Assembly: GCF_002157355.1 (NCBI RefSeq)
Contig: NZ_LYMK01000043.1
Coordinates: forward strand, 1-62,184
Reading direction: 5' to 3'
From: Variovorax sp. JS1663
GTDB lineage: Bacteria > Pseudomonadota > Gammaproteobacteria > Burkholderiales > Burkholderiaceae_C
DNA: 62,184 nucleotides
The notes beneath the pieces were generated by a model, which saw nothing but the letters and a program-made list of their open reading frames with translations, was not told the origin of the DNA and did not search any database. The first letter of the stretch is position 1. Each line of letters starts with the position of its first letter. Of the stretch, positions 1 to 8,557 are shown one piece after another. Position numbers and translations under genes: made by a program.

Positions 1-82
1 CTGACATCACGTTCCCATGTTGCTGTACATGGGAACGTAGCTTCATGGTCCATGGCGGCCGCCGCAAGGACGGGGTTTATTG
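1..82 (-). mobile_element. Terminal segment of an IS66-type element continuing outside the window
   Basis: The first 82 bases resemble bases 769-850: both begin at the ATG of a leftward reading frame (ATG at 7..5 here, 771..769 there), both carry a GTACATG-containing block just upstream of it, and both end in a GGTTTATTG-like string. In the second copy this block lies upstream of an IS66 tnpA gene. The window therefore seems to open with the outer end and the first codons (Met-Ser) of a related tnpA whose body lies to the left. The end of this segment coincides with the point where the istB fragment begins. Assignment rests on this internal comparison only. Confidence 0.5.
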
Positions 83-463
83 AGCGCTTACGAAGCGGCC
101 ATCAACCGCCTGGACAACTTCCACCTGCTCATCCTTGACGACCTCGCCTACGTCACCAAGGATCAGGCGGAAACGTCCGTGCTGTTCGAGTTGATCAGCG
201 CGCGCTACGAGCGACGCTCCATGATCATCACGGCCAATCAACCGTTCGGCGAATGGGGCAAGGTCTTCCCGGACCCGGCGATGACCCTCGCTGCCGTGGA
301 TCGGCTCGTGCACCACTCCACCATCTTCGAAATGAACGTGGAAAGCTATCGAAGGCGAACTGCCATCCAGCGCAAGCAAAGCGGCCCCGGGCGACCGGCA
401 AGCTACGCGACAACCAAGAACGTTGGCACTGTGACGCCCAGCGTCAATCAAACTTCAACGTAG
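80..463 (+). pseudogene. istB: IS21-family helper ATPase IstB, C-terminal fragment
   Basis: This is the C-terminal half of IstB, the ATPase that assists the IS21 transposase. The Walker B stretch LLILDDLAYV is at about residues 16-25, followed by a TANQPF sensor motif and the typical IstB tail ending near YRRRTA. The Walker A loop and N-terminal domain are missing: full IstB is about 250 residues and only about 95 recognisable ones remain. The break lies at the end of the IS66-like segment, so that element probably interrupted it. The last 30 or so residues after YRRRTA do not look like IstB and are probably read-through. No istA is present. Confidence 0.85.
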
Positions 464-516
464 TCATTGCGCCCGGCAATCAATGCCGGCATCATCACTT
501 CGCCGCGACATCGTTC

Positions 517-771
517 TCATCCAGATTGTCGTGCGCCTCTCACCCAGATCGTCGCGCCACACTTGACCAGCTGTCGCTCATACAAGCGCACCCAGCTGTT
601 CACCTGGTTCGCGTTGACGCCGCAATCGCGAGCCAGCTTCGCTATCGATACCCCGGGCTCACGACACGCCAAGACCAACTCGCGCTTGGCCTGCTCGTCG
701 TAGATGCTTCGACCATCACGCTTGTGCCCGACAACCAGGCGCTTGGCCAAATCCGAAATCAACTCTGACAT
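517..771 (-). pseudogene. tnpA: IS66-family TnpA (HTH accessory protein), probably truncated at its C-terminus
   Basis: The predicted protein starts MSELISDLAKRL and has the helix-turn-helix organisation of IS66 TnpA: a basic YDEQAKRELV segment, then VSIAKLARDCGVNANQVNSW as the recognition unit. It ends after about 84 residues; IS66 TnpA proteins of this group are usually longer, and the last 15 residues look unrelated, so the 3' end is probably lost. The start is the ATG at 771, matching the family N-terminus; longer in-frame starts upstream lie in the element end. No tnpB or tnpC of this element remains in the window. The tnpA at 40001 is a different subgroup. Confidence 0.7.
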
Positions 772-1083
772 TACGTGCCCACGTTCTTGTACATGGTACG
801 TAGCCTCACACTTCGTCGCGCTCGAAGGAAGGGCGTGGTTTATTGCAGTATCCCGGTGTATCCCGGACACTTACCACAAGCCTGCTTCTCGTGCCGGCTG
901 TGCCTTCTGACTCAACCCGTCAATGTACTGAGGATAGGGCGTACGGATCTCGGGATCCGTCGGTCTGCGGGCATGTTTCGACGCGCCCACCGGCAAGCCG
1001 TATACATGCATGCAGACCGTTTGACGTCACCGTAAAGAGCTTGCAAAGGCGCACGGTCCATACACGCACTGAAACTAAATGGA
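772..1083. other. No gene recognised; outer end of the IS66-type element and spacer
   Basis: Bases 772-850 form the outer end of the IS66-type element (see 1-82). From about 850 to 1083 short reading frames exist in several phases but none shows a family motif, a ribosome binding site or consistent codon use. The stretch separates the IS66 remnant from the ISL3 remnant. Confidence 0.5.
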
Positions 1084-1504
1084 CCTCAGCACGAGTGCCA
1101 CTTTCACGTGCGCACGCTGCGCGTCAAGCTGCCCAGCGGCTCGGTTCGCCTGGTCGAGCCCAACTTCGCTGGGCGCCTGCCAAGCTTCACGCTGGCGTTC
1201 AGAAGCCTTTTTCCTGATGCTAGCCCAGCAGATGCCCTGATGCCCTTTGCCGCCGTTGCCCGCAACGTGGGCGAGTCCGCCTATTAGGTCAAGGAAGTTT
1301 TGCAATCGCTACGTCGAGTTCGCGTTGGGGCTGGCCGACTTCAGCGAAGTCACCGCGCTGGCCATCGACGAGACCTCGCCTGCCCGGGCCCGGGGGCACT
1401 ACTTGGTGACCTTGGCGGCCGACGCAATCGCTCGCCAAGTGCTCGTCGTCACCGAGGGCCGCGATGCTCAGACCATTGCAGCACTGGCCTGCCATCTTGC
1501 CTAA
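1084..1504 (+). pseudogene. ISL3-family transposase remnant with frameshifts
   Basis: Pieces of an ISL3 transposase are spread over different frames. The first piece (about 1095-1290) reads RTLRVKLPSGSVRLVEPNFA followed by FAAVARNVGESAY and then a stop. The second piece, in another frame (about 1310-1504), has YVEFALGLADFSEV, then AIDETSPARARGHYLVTL and VTEGRDAQTIAALACHL. The IDET and VTEGRDA strings are hallmarks of the DDE core of ISL3 enzymes. The rest of the catalytic domain and the C-terminus are absent, so the gene is dead. Confidence 0.75.
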
Positions 1505-1522
1505 CCCTGGACCTTGAGGGCC

Positions 1523-1780
1523 TCAAGCCCCGCGATCCTGCTGCCATTCTTCCAGCGCGGCCGGTTGCTTCGGCTCCCGGGCTACGCGGATCAGCCAGAC
1601 GACCCCGTACGCGGCGGTTGTGATGAAGAAAGCAGCGATCGCCGTCCCCGGGTCATGCGTGAGCGCTGCGACGATGCAGCCGACGAGCGCAGAGAACCCC
1701 GTATGGTCCCGCCACGACTCGAAGCAGATCAGAGCAAAAAACACCCACATCAAGAAATCCTTGTCCAACACGATAGTCAT
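1523..1780 (-). CDS. Small membrane protein of unknown function (85 aa)
   Basis: I do not recognise a family. The product starts MTIVLDKDFLMWVFFALICF and has two probable transmembrane helices (about residues 7-24 and 28-58, the latter possibly two short helices), followed by a charged tail ending EEWQQDRGA. The ATG at 1780 is chosen because GGAG lies at a proper distance upstream (GGAGTTACTC-ATG); longer in-frame starts lack this. It stands alone between an ISL3 remnant and the arn remnants. Confidence 0.55.
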   Translation of the reverse strand: MTIVLDKDFLMWVFFALICFESWRDHTGFSALVGCIVAALTHDPGTAIAAFFITTAAYGVVWLIRVAREPKQPAALEEWQQDRGA

Positions 1781-2220
1781 GAGTAACTCCTTCGGTATCG
1801 AGCCCCGATCTTCAGCTACCACCTTTTGGGTCGCAAAGCTGAATCCTGGGAACTATTCATTGGCAGCGCCCTGTTCCGCGATCGCAGGCCCAGAGCGCAA
1901 GAAGCCCCGTGACGAAACATTCAGCGGTTGCCGTCAATTGTCTTGGTGCGCCGGCCGGGGGTCTGCGCGCCGCAGCGGGCTCTGGCACGTTGAACACAAT
2001 AGAACTCAAGCAGCTTAGCCGCCAAACATCCTGCTTGTCCGGCAGCTGCTTTTGGTACTATGCCACGAGTGCCGGCGACAGTGTCTGGCTCCGCGCGCAC
2101 TCGACCACCTCGCTATTCTTCGACGCGCATAGCGACAGCCATGGTCGGGTTTTTAGTGTGGCCAGCCGTGAAAGGCTCGCTCGGGTAGTCAAACATGGCA
2201 TCTTTCTGGCACCCACACCA
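1781..2220. other. No gene recognised
   Basis: The stretch between the small membrane protein and the first recognisable arnB codons shows short overlapping frames without motifs. A plus-strand frame is open from about 1909 into the arnB fragment, but its first 100 residues do not resemble an aminotransferase. It is probably foreign DNA joined at a deletion endpoint. Confidence 0.5.
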
Positions 2221-2556
2221 ATGGCTGATGGTCGCCCGAGCTGGGCCGGCCGCAAGTTCGGCAGCTTCGGCGACCTGGTGTCGTTCAGCTTCCATGCCAA
2301 TAAGAACCTCTGCACCGCCGAGGGCGGCTGCCTGGTGCTCAGCAACGAGGTAGAGGCCCGCCGCGTCGAGAAGCTGCGGCCGCAGGGCGTGAGCCGTCTG
2401 CCCGACGGCACCATGGACGTCGAGGACTGGGGCAGCAAGGCCAACCTGACCGACGTGGCCGCTGCCATCGGGCTCGGGCAGCTGCGACGGATCGACGATT
2501 TCACCGCGCGGCGGCGCCGCTTGGCCGAGCGCTACTTCGCTCGTTCTACTACCGCC
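2221..2556 (+). pseudogene. arnB: ArnB-type PLP aminotransferase (DegT/DnrJ/EryC1), internal fragment
   Basis: The fragment reads GRKFGSFGDLVSFSFHANKN, followed by an EGGCLVLSNEVEARR segment and then YLGQ-like helices ending RRLAERYFA. The Lys in HANKN is the expected PLP-binding lysine of sugar aminotransferases such as ArnB, which makes UDP-L-Ara4N from UDP-4-ketopentose. Only about 110 of roughly 380 residues remain; the N-terminal third and the C-terminal half are gone. It is followed in the same direction by arnA and arnD pieces, supporting an ancestral arn operon rather than another DegT pathway. arnC, which normally lies between arnB and arnA, is absent. Confidence 0.8.
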
Positions 2557-3288
2557 AGATGCTGAAGCGGGACTGGCTCACGCTGCCGCCGCGCGGCGCC
2601 TTCGACATACACGGCTCGCTGCTGCCGCGCTACCGGGGGCGTGCCCCCGTGAACTGGGCCGTGATCCATGGCGAGCGCGAGACCGGCGCGACCCTGCGCC
2701 GGATGAACGAGAAGCCCGACAACGGCGCGATCGTTGACCAGTGCGCCGTGCCGATCCTGCGCGACGACACGGCGCACGAGATGTTCGGCAAGGTCACGGT
2801 CGCTGCCGAGATCGTGCTGGCGCGCAGCCTGCCCGCACCTGCTCGACGGCACCGCGGTGGAGCGGCCCCAGACCTGTCGCAGGGCCGGACGGCGGGCGCC
2901 AGCAACGCGCCTTCTCCTATGTCGAGAAGGCATCTCGGCGCTGGTGAAGAGCATCGCGAACGAGGGCGGCATCGCCGACGGCAAAATCCACAACATCGGC
3001 AATCCCGACAACAACCTGTCGATACGCGCGCTCGCCCGGATGATGCTGGACCTGGCGAGCACCTTGCCCGAGTACCGCGATGCCGCGGCCGCGGTGGAGT
3101 TGGTCGACGTGGCGTCCGCAGACTACTACGGCAGCGGCTACCAGGACGTGCTGTACCGCGTGCCCGACATCCGCCGCACCACGGCAGACCTGGGCTGGCG
3201 GCCCACCGTCGGCATGCCGACGGCCCTGCGCGAGATGTTCGCCTACTACCGCGACCACGCCGCGGCCGCCGCCGACCTGGAAGCCTGA
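2541..3288 (+). pseudogene. arnA: ArnA remnant: pieces of the formyltransferase and dehydrogenase domains
   Basis: ArnA is the bifunctional enzyme of L-Ara4N synthesis (UDP-glucuronate decarboxylating dehydrogenase plus UDP-L-Ara4N formyltransferase). The first part (2541-2850) shows SFYYRQML and HGSLLPRYRGRAPVNW, the formyltransferase core with its catalytic His, then PDNGAIVDQ. A large internal deletion and frameshifts follow. From about 2890 the end of the dehydrogenase domain appears: QQRAFSYVEK, ISALVKSIANEGG, HNIGNPDNN and YYGSGYQDVLYRVPDIRR, ending near 3288. About 250 residues rather than about 660 remain, in at least three frames. It is non-functional. Confidence 0.8.
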
Positions 3289-3293
3289 GAAGG

Positions 3294-4197
3294 ATGGCGC
3301 GGATCGCACTGAAGCTCGACGTCGACACCTGGCGCGGCACCCGCGAAGGCGTGCCCGCCCTGGTCCGCCTGCTGACGGCGAAGCGCTGCGGCGCGAGCTT
3401 TCTCTTCAGCCTGGGCCCGGACCACACCGGCCGCGCCGTCCTGCGGGTGCTGCGCCCGGGCTTCCTCGGCAAGGTCTCGCGCACCTCGGTGCTCGAGCAC
3501 TACGGCCTGCGGACCCTGCTGCACGGCTGCCGGGACCGGACATCGGCCGGCGCGAAGCCGCCACGCTGCGCAGCGTTCGCGACGCCGGCTTCGAGGTGGG
3601 CGTGCATTGCTGGGACCACGTGCGTTGGCAGGACCGCCTGCTGGGCCGGGACGCCGCCTGGGCCGAGCGCGAGATGCGCCGCGCGCTGCAGCGCCATGCC
3701 GAGGTGTTCGGCGCCCCGGCGCGGCTGCACGGCGCCGCGGGCTGGCCGTTCAACCCAGCGGCGGCGCAGGCCGAAACGGCGCTGGGCATCGAGTTCGCCT
3801 CCGACACGCGCGGCAGCCACGCCTTCCTCCCTGTGGCGGATGACGGCGCCGCCCTCGGATCGCCGCAGTACCCGACCACGCTGCCGACGCTGGACAGCTC
3901 ATCGGCGTCGACGGGCTCACGGCGGACAACGTGCACCTCCACCTGTTGGCGCTGACCGGGCAGACGACGCAGGACCAGGTCTACACGCTGCATGCCGAAC
4001 TCGAGGGCATGAAGCTGCGCCAGGTTTTCGAGCGGCTGATCGCCGGCTGGCGGGCCCAGGGGCACCAACTCGTCGCGTTGGGCGAACTGCACCGCTCCCG
4101 CATCGGCGCAGGGCTGCCGCGCCATCGCATCGCGCTCGGCAGCGTCCCCGGCCGCTCCGGACTGCTCGCGCTGCAGGGTGCGGCCTGGCAAAGCTGA
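3294..4197 (+). pseudogene. arnD: ArnD-like polysaccharide deacetylase, frameshifted
   Basis: ArnD removes the formyl group from undecaprenyl-phosphate-L-Ara4FN. The gene starts MARIALKLDVDTWRGT, with the metal-binding Asp pair of NodB-type deacetylases. It shifts frame near 3535, continues with FEVGVHCWDHVRWQDRL and WPFNPAAAQAETALGIEFAS, then shifts again near 3895 into NVHLHLLALTGQ and HQLVALGEL, ending at a stop at 4197. Nearly the whole length of about 300 residues is present, so decay may be recent; if the two shifts were sequencing errors the gene would be intact. It follows the arnA remnant by 5 bases. Confidence 0.8.
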
Positions 4198-5020
4198 CCC
4201 GGCAGCCGCCGTCGACTGTAGCCCAGCTCCTAGCCCATCTTTCTCGTGCGCCGTGCAAGGCGCTGTTTTTCAGCGGGTGCGAACCCCTCCCGGCAAATGT
4301 CGCTCCAGCCGGTAGCAATCGGAGCAATCGTGGAGGTAACGAAGCGGTTGAAGCCTTCGGTGTCGAGGCTAGAGTCCCCCGAATGCGACATTGAGGCATC
4401 TGCTGGCCGACCTTCTTCATCTAGGAAGCCCACCATGTTCCATACCCTCTTCTTTGAGTTGACCGCAGCACGTCAGCGATTCGGGGCCATTCGCGGCGGA
4501 GTCGAACGCTACTCGCTTCGGAACATCATCGAAGCGCTCAGCCTGCGACAACACCGGCAACGTGGCGCACTTGCTCGGAACGACCCGGCATGGTTCAAAT
4601 TCCTCGGGTGGTAGCGTGAGGCGGAACCGTCCGGGGTGTTCGTTGGCGGCTCGATGCCTTCGTAGCGATCGATGCGTGATGAGCGCGGCTTGGCGCCATG
4701 CACCATTAAGCCATTAAGCCATTAAGCCATTAAGCCATTAAGCCATTAAGCTGTTGAGCAGTGGCGCGAGCGCACTGCAACACTGCAACGTTCCTGTTGG
4801 GGGGCGCGCAGACTGGCCGAAGTCTGGCGCCCTCGATAAGTGTCCGAGTTGCCCCGTCGTTGCTTGAGGCCGCCTGAGCGGCGATGGTCCGCTCTTCCTT
4901 CTATGGGAGAATTCAATAGTTCAATGACGGATCAAGCCGACCAGTCGACCAGTCGAAGCCGAAGCGCGAAACGCGGCTGCGGGATGCCCAGGCAAGGGAC
5001 GCGGTTCGGTGGGACTGGGG
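4198..5020. other. Intergenic region without a recognisable gene; contains an octamer repeat
   Basis: No family motif was found on either strand. A possible leftward 54-codon frame starts at the ATG at 4391 (MSHSGDSSLDTEGF...) and reads to 4230, but it lacks a ribosome binding site and I do not call it. The octamer array at 4703-4750 is listed separately. The region separates the convergent arn remnant and the chbG operon. Confidence 0.5.
4703..4750. repeat. Six perfect tandem copies of an 8-bp unit (CCATTAAG)
   Basis: The unit CCATTAAG is repeated six times without mismatch and is followed by a degenerate copy (CTGTTGAG). Eight is not a multiple of three, so any frame crossing it would change phase when the copy number changes. 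It lies in non-coding DNA. A second octamer array with another unit is at 43451. Confidence 0.95.
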
Positions 5021-5866
5021 CTAGGTACGAGCCTCGGAATCGCTGGATGGTTGGCGGGACAGAGGGCGCAGCAGGACCGTGCCCGCATCCGTCTTCATCG
5101 GGAAGGCCAGCGTGCGCAACACGGCGTACTCGTGGCGCCGGGCTGCGTCGTGCGCGACCGGGGCCGCATCGCCGAGCGAGGGGTGGCACAGCAACACGTC
5201 GCCACTGCGGCAGGCGGTGATCCATTGCTGCAGCCGATGTCGATAGGCCTCGGCGCCGCCGTCGAAGCCATAGACGCCGAGCAGGGCGCGGCTGGTCGTG
5301 ATGCCGCGCTCGGCGGCCAGCGCGCGCAGACGCCGGCCGCCGAGCGCGAAGACCACGTCGGCCTTCGTCCTGGGAAAGGATCGCACCGCCGCCGGGGCGG
5401 TGCTGCGGATCCAGGGCGCCGCGATGCCATAGCGGGCAGCCATTTCTTCCACCAGCGCCTCCCGCACGACCGGCAGTTGGTGCACGTGGCGGTGCCCATC
5501 CACGAAGGCTGGGGACCTGCCCATCGCGTCCTCGAATCGCGCGAGTTGTTCCCGGATCTGTGCCCGGATCATGTCGGGACGCAGCAGGCCCAGGTAGCTG
5601 GCGGCTATCAGGCCGCGAAGCGCAGGTTCCGCCGGCGAGTCCGACGGCGCCCGGTTCAGGTCGAGGTGAAGTCCGATGTCGGCGGCGGTTGCGTCTATCT
5701 CGCGCAGGTCCGCGGCACCGGTCGCCCATGCGCCGCGCAGGACCATGCAGGAAGCGGCGCAGATCGCGGCCCGCGCGACGAGATCGAGCACCGCCGCATT
5801 GATGCCCTCGCTCATGCCGAAGTCGTCGGCGCAGATGCAGAGGAAGCGATCGCCGACGGCGTTCAC
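5021..5866 (-). CDS. ChbG/HpnK (YdjC)-family carbohydrate deacetylase
   Basis: This family removes acetyl groups from amino sugars or lipid-linked glycans with a metal-dependent active site. The motifs are clear: ICADDFGMS near residue 11-19 (metal-binding Asp pair), DIGLHLDLN, and FVDGHRHVHQLP with the two metal-ligand His. Length (281 residues from the GTG at 5866) fits the family. The GTG overlaps the stop of a 30-codon frame (GTGA), which favours it over in-frame starts further upstream. It is the last gene of a leftward operon with ArnT-like, ArnC/GtrB-like and PAP2 proteins, so it probably acts on an undecaprenyl-linked amino sugar destined for lipid A or another glycan, in place of ArnD. 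The exact substrate cannot be told. Confidence 0.85.
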   Translation of the reverse strand: MNAVGDRFLCICADDFGMSEGINAAVLDLVARAAICAASCMVLRGAWATGAADLREIDATAADIGLHLDLNRAPSDSPAEPALRGLIAASYLGLLRPDMIRAQIREQLARFEDAMGRSPAFVDGHRHVHQLPVVREALVEEMAARYGIAAPWIRSTAPAAVRSFPRTKADVVFALGGRRLRALAAERGITTSRALLGVYGFDGGAEAYRHRLQQWITACRSGDVLLCHPSLGDAAPVAHDAARRHEYAVLRTLAFPMKTDAGTVLLRPLSRQPSSDSEART

Positions 5867-5955
5867 TGGACCGGCTCCGCGCTGCGGTTCGTTCGAGTAC
5901 CTTCGCCTTCGGCTGTGGTACGAGCCCGCTTCGGAACAGCCGGGCGGGGGCTCAT
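5863..5955 (-). CDS. Possible 30-codon coupling frame between the ArnT-like and ChbG-like genes
   Basis: An ATG overlaps the stop of the ArnT-like gene (ATGA) and the frame ends in a TGA that overlaps the GTG start of the deacetylase (GTGA). The peptide (MSPRPAVPKRARTTAEGEG...) is Arg/Pro-rich with no known motif. Its role, if any, would be translational coupling rather than a functional peptide. The geometry could be chance. Confidence 0.3.
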   Translation of the reverse strand: MSPRPAVPKRARTTAEGEGTRTNRSAEPVQ

Positions 5956-7514
5956 GGCACAACACCCTCGCTCGGCTGCAGGCAGTTCGGATCGCGCGTG
6001 GCGCTGCCGGCAAAGCGCCACACGGCGGTGTCCGAGTCGACCGCCACCAGGCGCGCCTGCGCCAGCCAGGGAAGGACCGCGGGCGCGCCGGAAGCGCCGA
6101 CGAGCCAGGTCGCGTGCGGCACGCACAGCGCCGCAGGGAGCCGGCGCACGTCGATCAGCAAGGCCGCGCTGCGCTCGGAGTCGAATCCGCCGGCCTCGTA
6201 GAGCTCCTTGCGCCAGTCGTCGCGCTGGGCCACGGTCGCGGGCGTCCAGTCGGCCGACACCTGCACCGGCTGCCGCAAGCCCCAGTAGAAAGGCAACTCG
6301 TAATAGTAGGCGCCCAGCATCAGCACCTGGTCCGCCGGCCCCACCGCCTCGCCGGCCGGCAGCCGCAGCCGCTGGCCGGGCGGGGCCGTCTGCATGGCGA
6401 GCCACGCGAGGCCGGCGATGCAGACCAGGCCCGAAGCGACCGCCGTCCAGCGCGGCGCGGAGGACCAGCGGCCGCCCGCCCGGGCCGCAGCCAGGGCCGC
6501 CTTCGCGATCAGGTACGCGAGCGGCGGCAGGGCCGGCAGCACATAGCCGACCAGCTTGGAGCGCGGCAGCGAGAAGAAGAGGACGATGCCAACGCACCAG
6601 ATCCACATCAGCCAGTCCACCTCGGACAGCGGCGCACGCAGGCCACGCAAAGGCCGCAGCGCAGCAGCAGCCCATGCGATCCACGGCAGCGTGAACACCG
6701 CGATCACCGGCAGGTAGAACCAGAAGGGGTGCTCGCCGTTGAAGCCTCCGCTCGCGAAGCGGCGCACATGCTGCGTGAGGACGAAGTAGTCGAGGAAGCC
6801 GGGATGGCGCACCTGCACCGCCGCGAACCAGGGCACCGTGATCGCCAGCAGCAGCACCCAGCCGGGCGGCCAGGCCATCAGCCCGGCGAGCCGCGGCCGC
6901 CGGATGGCCGCGCACCAGGCCAGGAAGATCGCCCCCGGCAGCACCACGCCGATCAGACCCTTGGCCAGCACGCCGAGTGCGGCGAAAGCGAAGGCGCCGG
7001 CCAGCGCGATACGCCACGCCCTGCCCTGCGCCTTCGACAACGCCGCATCGGCCGCCAGCAGCAGCGTGGCCGCGATGCAGCCCGCGACCAGCATGTCGAG
7101 GTTGGCGAACTGCGCCCCGAGGTAGAAGAAGGGCATGGTGGCCAGCACCACGGTGGCCAGGGTCGCGCGAGCCGGATCGGCCCAGCGGCGCAGGAACAGG
7201 AAGAGTCCCCCCGCCGCCAGCGTGGCGCCGATCATCGACGGCAGGCGCGCCGGCCATTCGGAGGCGCCCATCAGCCCCATCGCAGCCGCGCTGATCCAGT
7301 AGAAGAGCGGCGGCTTGTGGAAGAAGGGCATCCCGTCCAGCCGCGGCACGAGCCAGTCGCCTGAGCGCAGCATCTCGAAGGCGACGCCGGCGTAGCGCCC
7401 TTCGTCCGGCGACATCAAGGGGCGCAGCCCGGCGGTGACGGCGAGCCAGGCGAAGAGGCAGGCCAGCACGAGCCCGGCCCGTACCAGGCCTATCGTTTCG
7501 CGCGCCGCCTTCAT
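5952..7514 (-). CDS. ArnT-like GT39 glycosyltransferase, integral membrane
   Basis: This is a 520-residue polytopic enzyme of the PMT/ArnT superfamily, which transfers a sugar from undecaprenyl phosphate to lipid A or a protein on the periplasmic face. Near the N-terminus PLMSPDEGRYAGVAFEML holds the catalytic Asp-Glu pair of the first periplasmic loop, followed by WLVPRLDGMPFFHKPPLFYW, a typical ArnT block. About ten further hydrophobic segments and FFSLPRSKLVGYVLPALPP follow. The start at 7514 overlaps the stop of the GT2 gene (ATGA). It is shorter at the C-terminus than E. coli ArnT (about 550). Co-location with GT2 and PAP2 genes suggests a dedicated glycan-modification pathway; whether the sugar is L-Ara4N is doubtful because arnA/arnB are broken here. 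Confidence 0.85.
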   Translation of the reverse strand: MKAARETIGLVRAGLVLACLFAWLAVTAGLRPLMSPDEGRYAGVAFEMLRSGDWLVPRLDGMPFFHKPPLFYWISAAAMGLMGASEWPARLPSMIGATLAAGGLFLFLRRWADPARATLATVVLATMPFFYLGAQFANLDMLVAGCIAATLLLAADAALSKAQGRAWRIALAGAFAFAALGVLAKGLIGVVLPGAIFLAWCAAIRRPRLAGLMAWPPGWVLLLAITVPWFAAVQVRHPGFLDYFVLTQHVRRFASGGFNGEHPFWFYLPVIAVFTLPWIAWAAAALRPLRGLRAPLSEVDWLMWIWCVGIVLFFSLPRSKLVGYVLPALPPLAYLIAKAALAAARAGGRWSSAPRWTAVASGLVCIAGLAWLAMQTAPPGQRLRLPAGEAVGPADQVLMLGAYYYELPFYWGLRQPVQVSADWTPATVAQRDDWRKELYEAGGFDSERSAALLIDVRRLPAALCVPHATWLVGASGAPAVLPWLAQARLVAVDSDTAVWRFAGSATRDPNCLQPSEGVVP

Positions 7515-8557
7515 GGCAGCGGCGCGTCCAGGCCATGGCCCAGCACCTTCTTCACCACGTAGAGCGGGCGGCCCTTCACCTCCACGAAGATGCGCGCGAC
7601 GTATTCCCCGACGATGCCGGTGGAGATCATCTGGATGCCGATGAAGAACATCAGGCTCACCACGATCGTGGTCCAGCCCGACACGGGGTTGCCCACCAGC
7701 ATGTGCTCGGCGACGAGGAAGATCCCGTAGACCAGGGCCGGCAGCGCCAGCAGCAGCCCCACGATGCTGACCATGCGCAGGGGCCAGGTGGTGAAGGAGG
7801 TCAGCCCGTCGATGGCGAGGCTGACCAGGCGCGCGGTGTTGAAGCTGCTCTTGCCCTGGGCCCGCGGGCTCGGGGTGTAGGGCAGCGCCACTGCCCTGAA
7901 GCCGACCCACGCATACAGCCCCTTCATGAAGCGCGTGCGTTCCGGCAGGCTCAGCAGTGCGTCGACCACCCGGCGGTCCATCAGGCGGAAGTCGCCCGCG
8001 TCCTCGGGCAACTCGAAGCGCTGCGAGGCGTTCACCAGCTTGTAGAAGAGGCGTGCCCCCATGCGCTTGAGGGCATGCTCGTCCGTGCGCTGCTGCCGCA
8101 CGGTGTAGACCACCTCGGCCCCCTCCTGCCATCGCTCCAGCATGTCAGCGATCAGCGAAGGCGAATGCTGCAGGTCGCCGTCGAGCAGCACGATGGCATC
8201 GCCACGGGCCGCCTGCAGGCCGGCAGTGAGCGCGGCTTCCTTGCCGAAGTTGCGCGACAGGCTGATGCAGAGAAAGCCCGAGAGCTGGCACCAGGCCTCG
8301 GCCACGGCGACGGTGTTGTCGGTGCTGCCGTCGTCGACCACGATGATTTCCCATTGGAAGTGCGTGGCCCACAGGGTCTCTTCCAGGTTCGACAGCAGGG
8401 CGTTGAGGTTGGCGCCTTCGTTGAAGCAGGGGATGACGCAGGAGATGCTGCGACCGGCCGGCGGGTGCAGGCGCTGCGCGCGCACCGGCCCGTCGTTGGC
8501 CGGCACGACGCTTTCGAGTCCCACCGGCGCACTCGATGCTTTCAGCGGGCTGTTCAT
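7511..8557 (-). CDS. ArnC/GtrB-like GT2 polyprenyl-phosphate glycosyltransferase
   Basis: This 348-residue protein loads a sugar onto undecaprenyl phosphate at the inner face of the cytoplasmic membrane. It shows ISCVIPCFNEGANLNALL near residue 40, EIIVVDDGSTDNT (nucleotide-binding Asp pair), LLDGDLQHSPSLI (DxD), and ERTRFMKGLYAWVGF, all typical of ArnC/GtrB/dolichol-phosphate mannosyltransferases. Two C-terminal transmembrane helices follow (about residues 245-270 and 280-305). The ATG at 8557 overlaps the PAP2 stop codon. It presumably supplies the lipid-linked donor used by the ArnT-like enzyme encoded immediately downstream. Confidence 0.87.
   Translation of the reverse strand: MNSPLKASSAPVGLESVVPANDGPVRAQRLHPPAGRSISCVIPCFNEGANLNALLSNLEETLWATHFQWEIIVVDDGSTDNTVAVAEAWCQLSGFLCISLSRNFGKEAALTAGLQAARGDAIVLLDGDLQHSPSLIADMLERWQEGAEVVYTVRQQRTDEHALKRMGARLFYKLVNASQRFELPEDAGDFRLMDRRVVDALLSLPERTRFMKGLYAWVGFRAVALPYTPSPRAQGKSSFNTARLVSLAIDGLTSFTTWPLRMVSIVGLLLALPALVYGIFLVAEHMLVGNPVSGWTTIVVSLMFFIGIQMISTGIVGEYVARIFVEVKGRPLYVVKKVLGHGLDAPLP

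Noticed and set aside
4230..4391. Leftward 54-codon frame starting MSHSGDSSLDTEGF
   Set aside because: No ribosome binding site, no family resemblance, and no neighbouring gene on that strand to suggest coupling.
2559..4394. Single 611-codon rightward frame across the arn region
   Set aside because: Only its first part matches ArnA; most of the rest is an out-of-frame reading of the ArnA dehydrogenase and ArnD pieces. It is an artefact of frameshifted GC-rich DNA.
5009..7364. Long rightward frames over 560 codons opposite the ArnT/ChbG operon
   Set aside because: They are Arg/Gln/Gly-rich shadows of the leftward genes, lack family motifs and ribosome binding sites, and conflict with four genes with clear motifs and 4-base overlaps.
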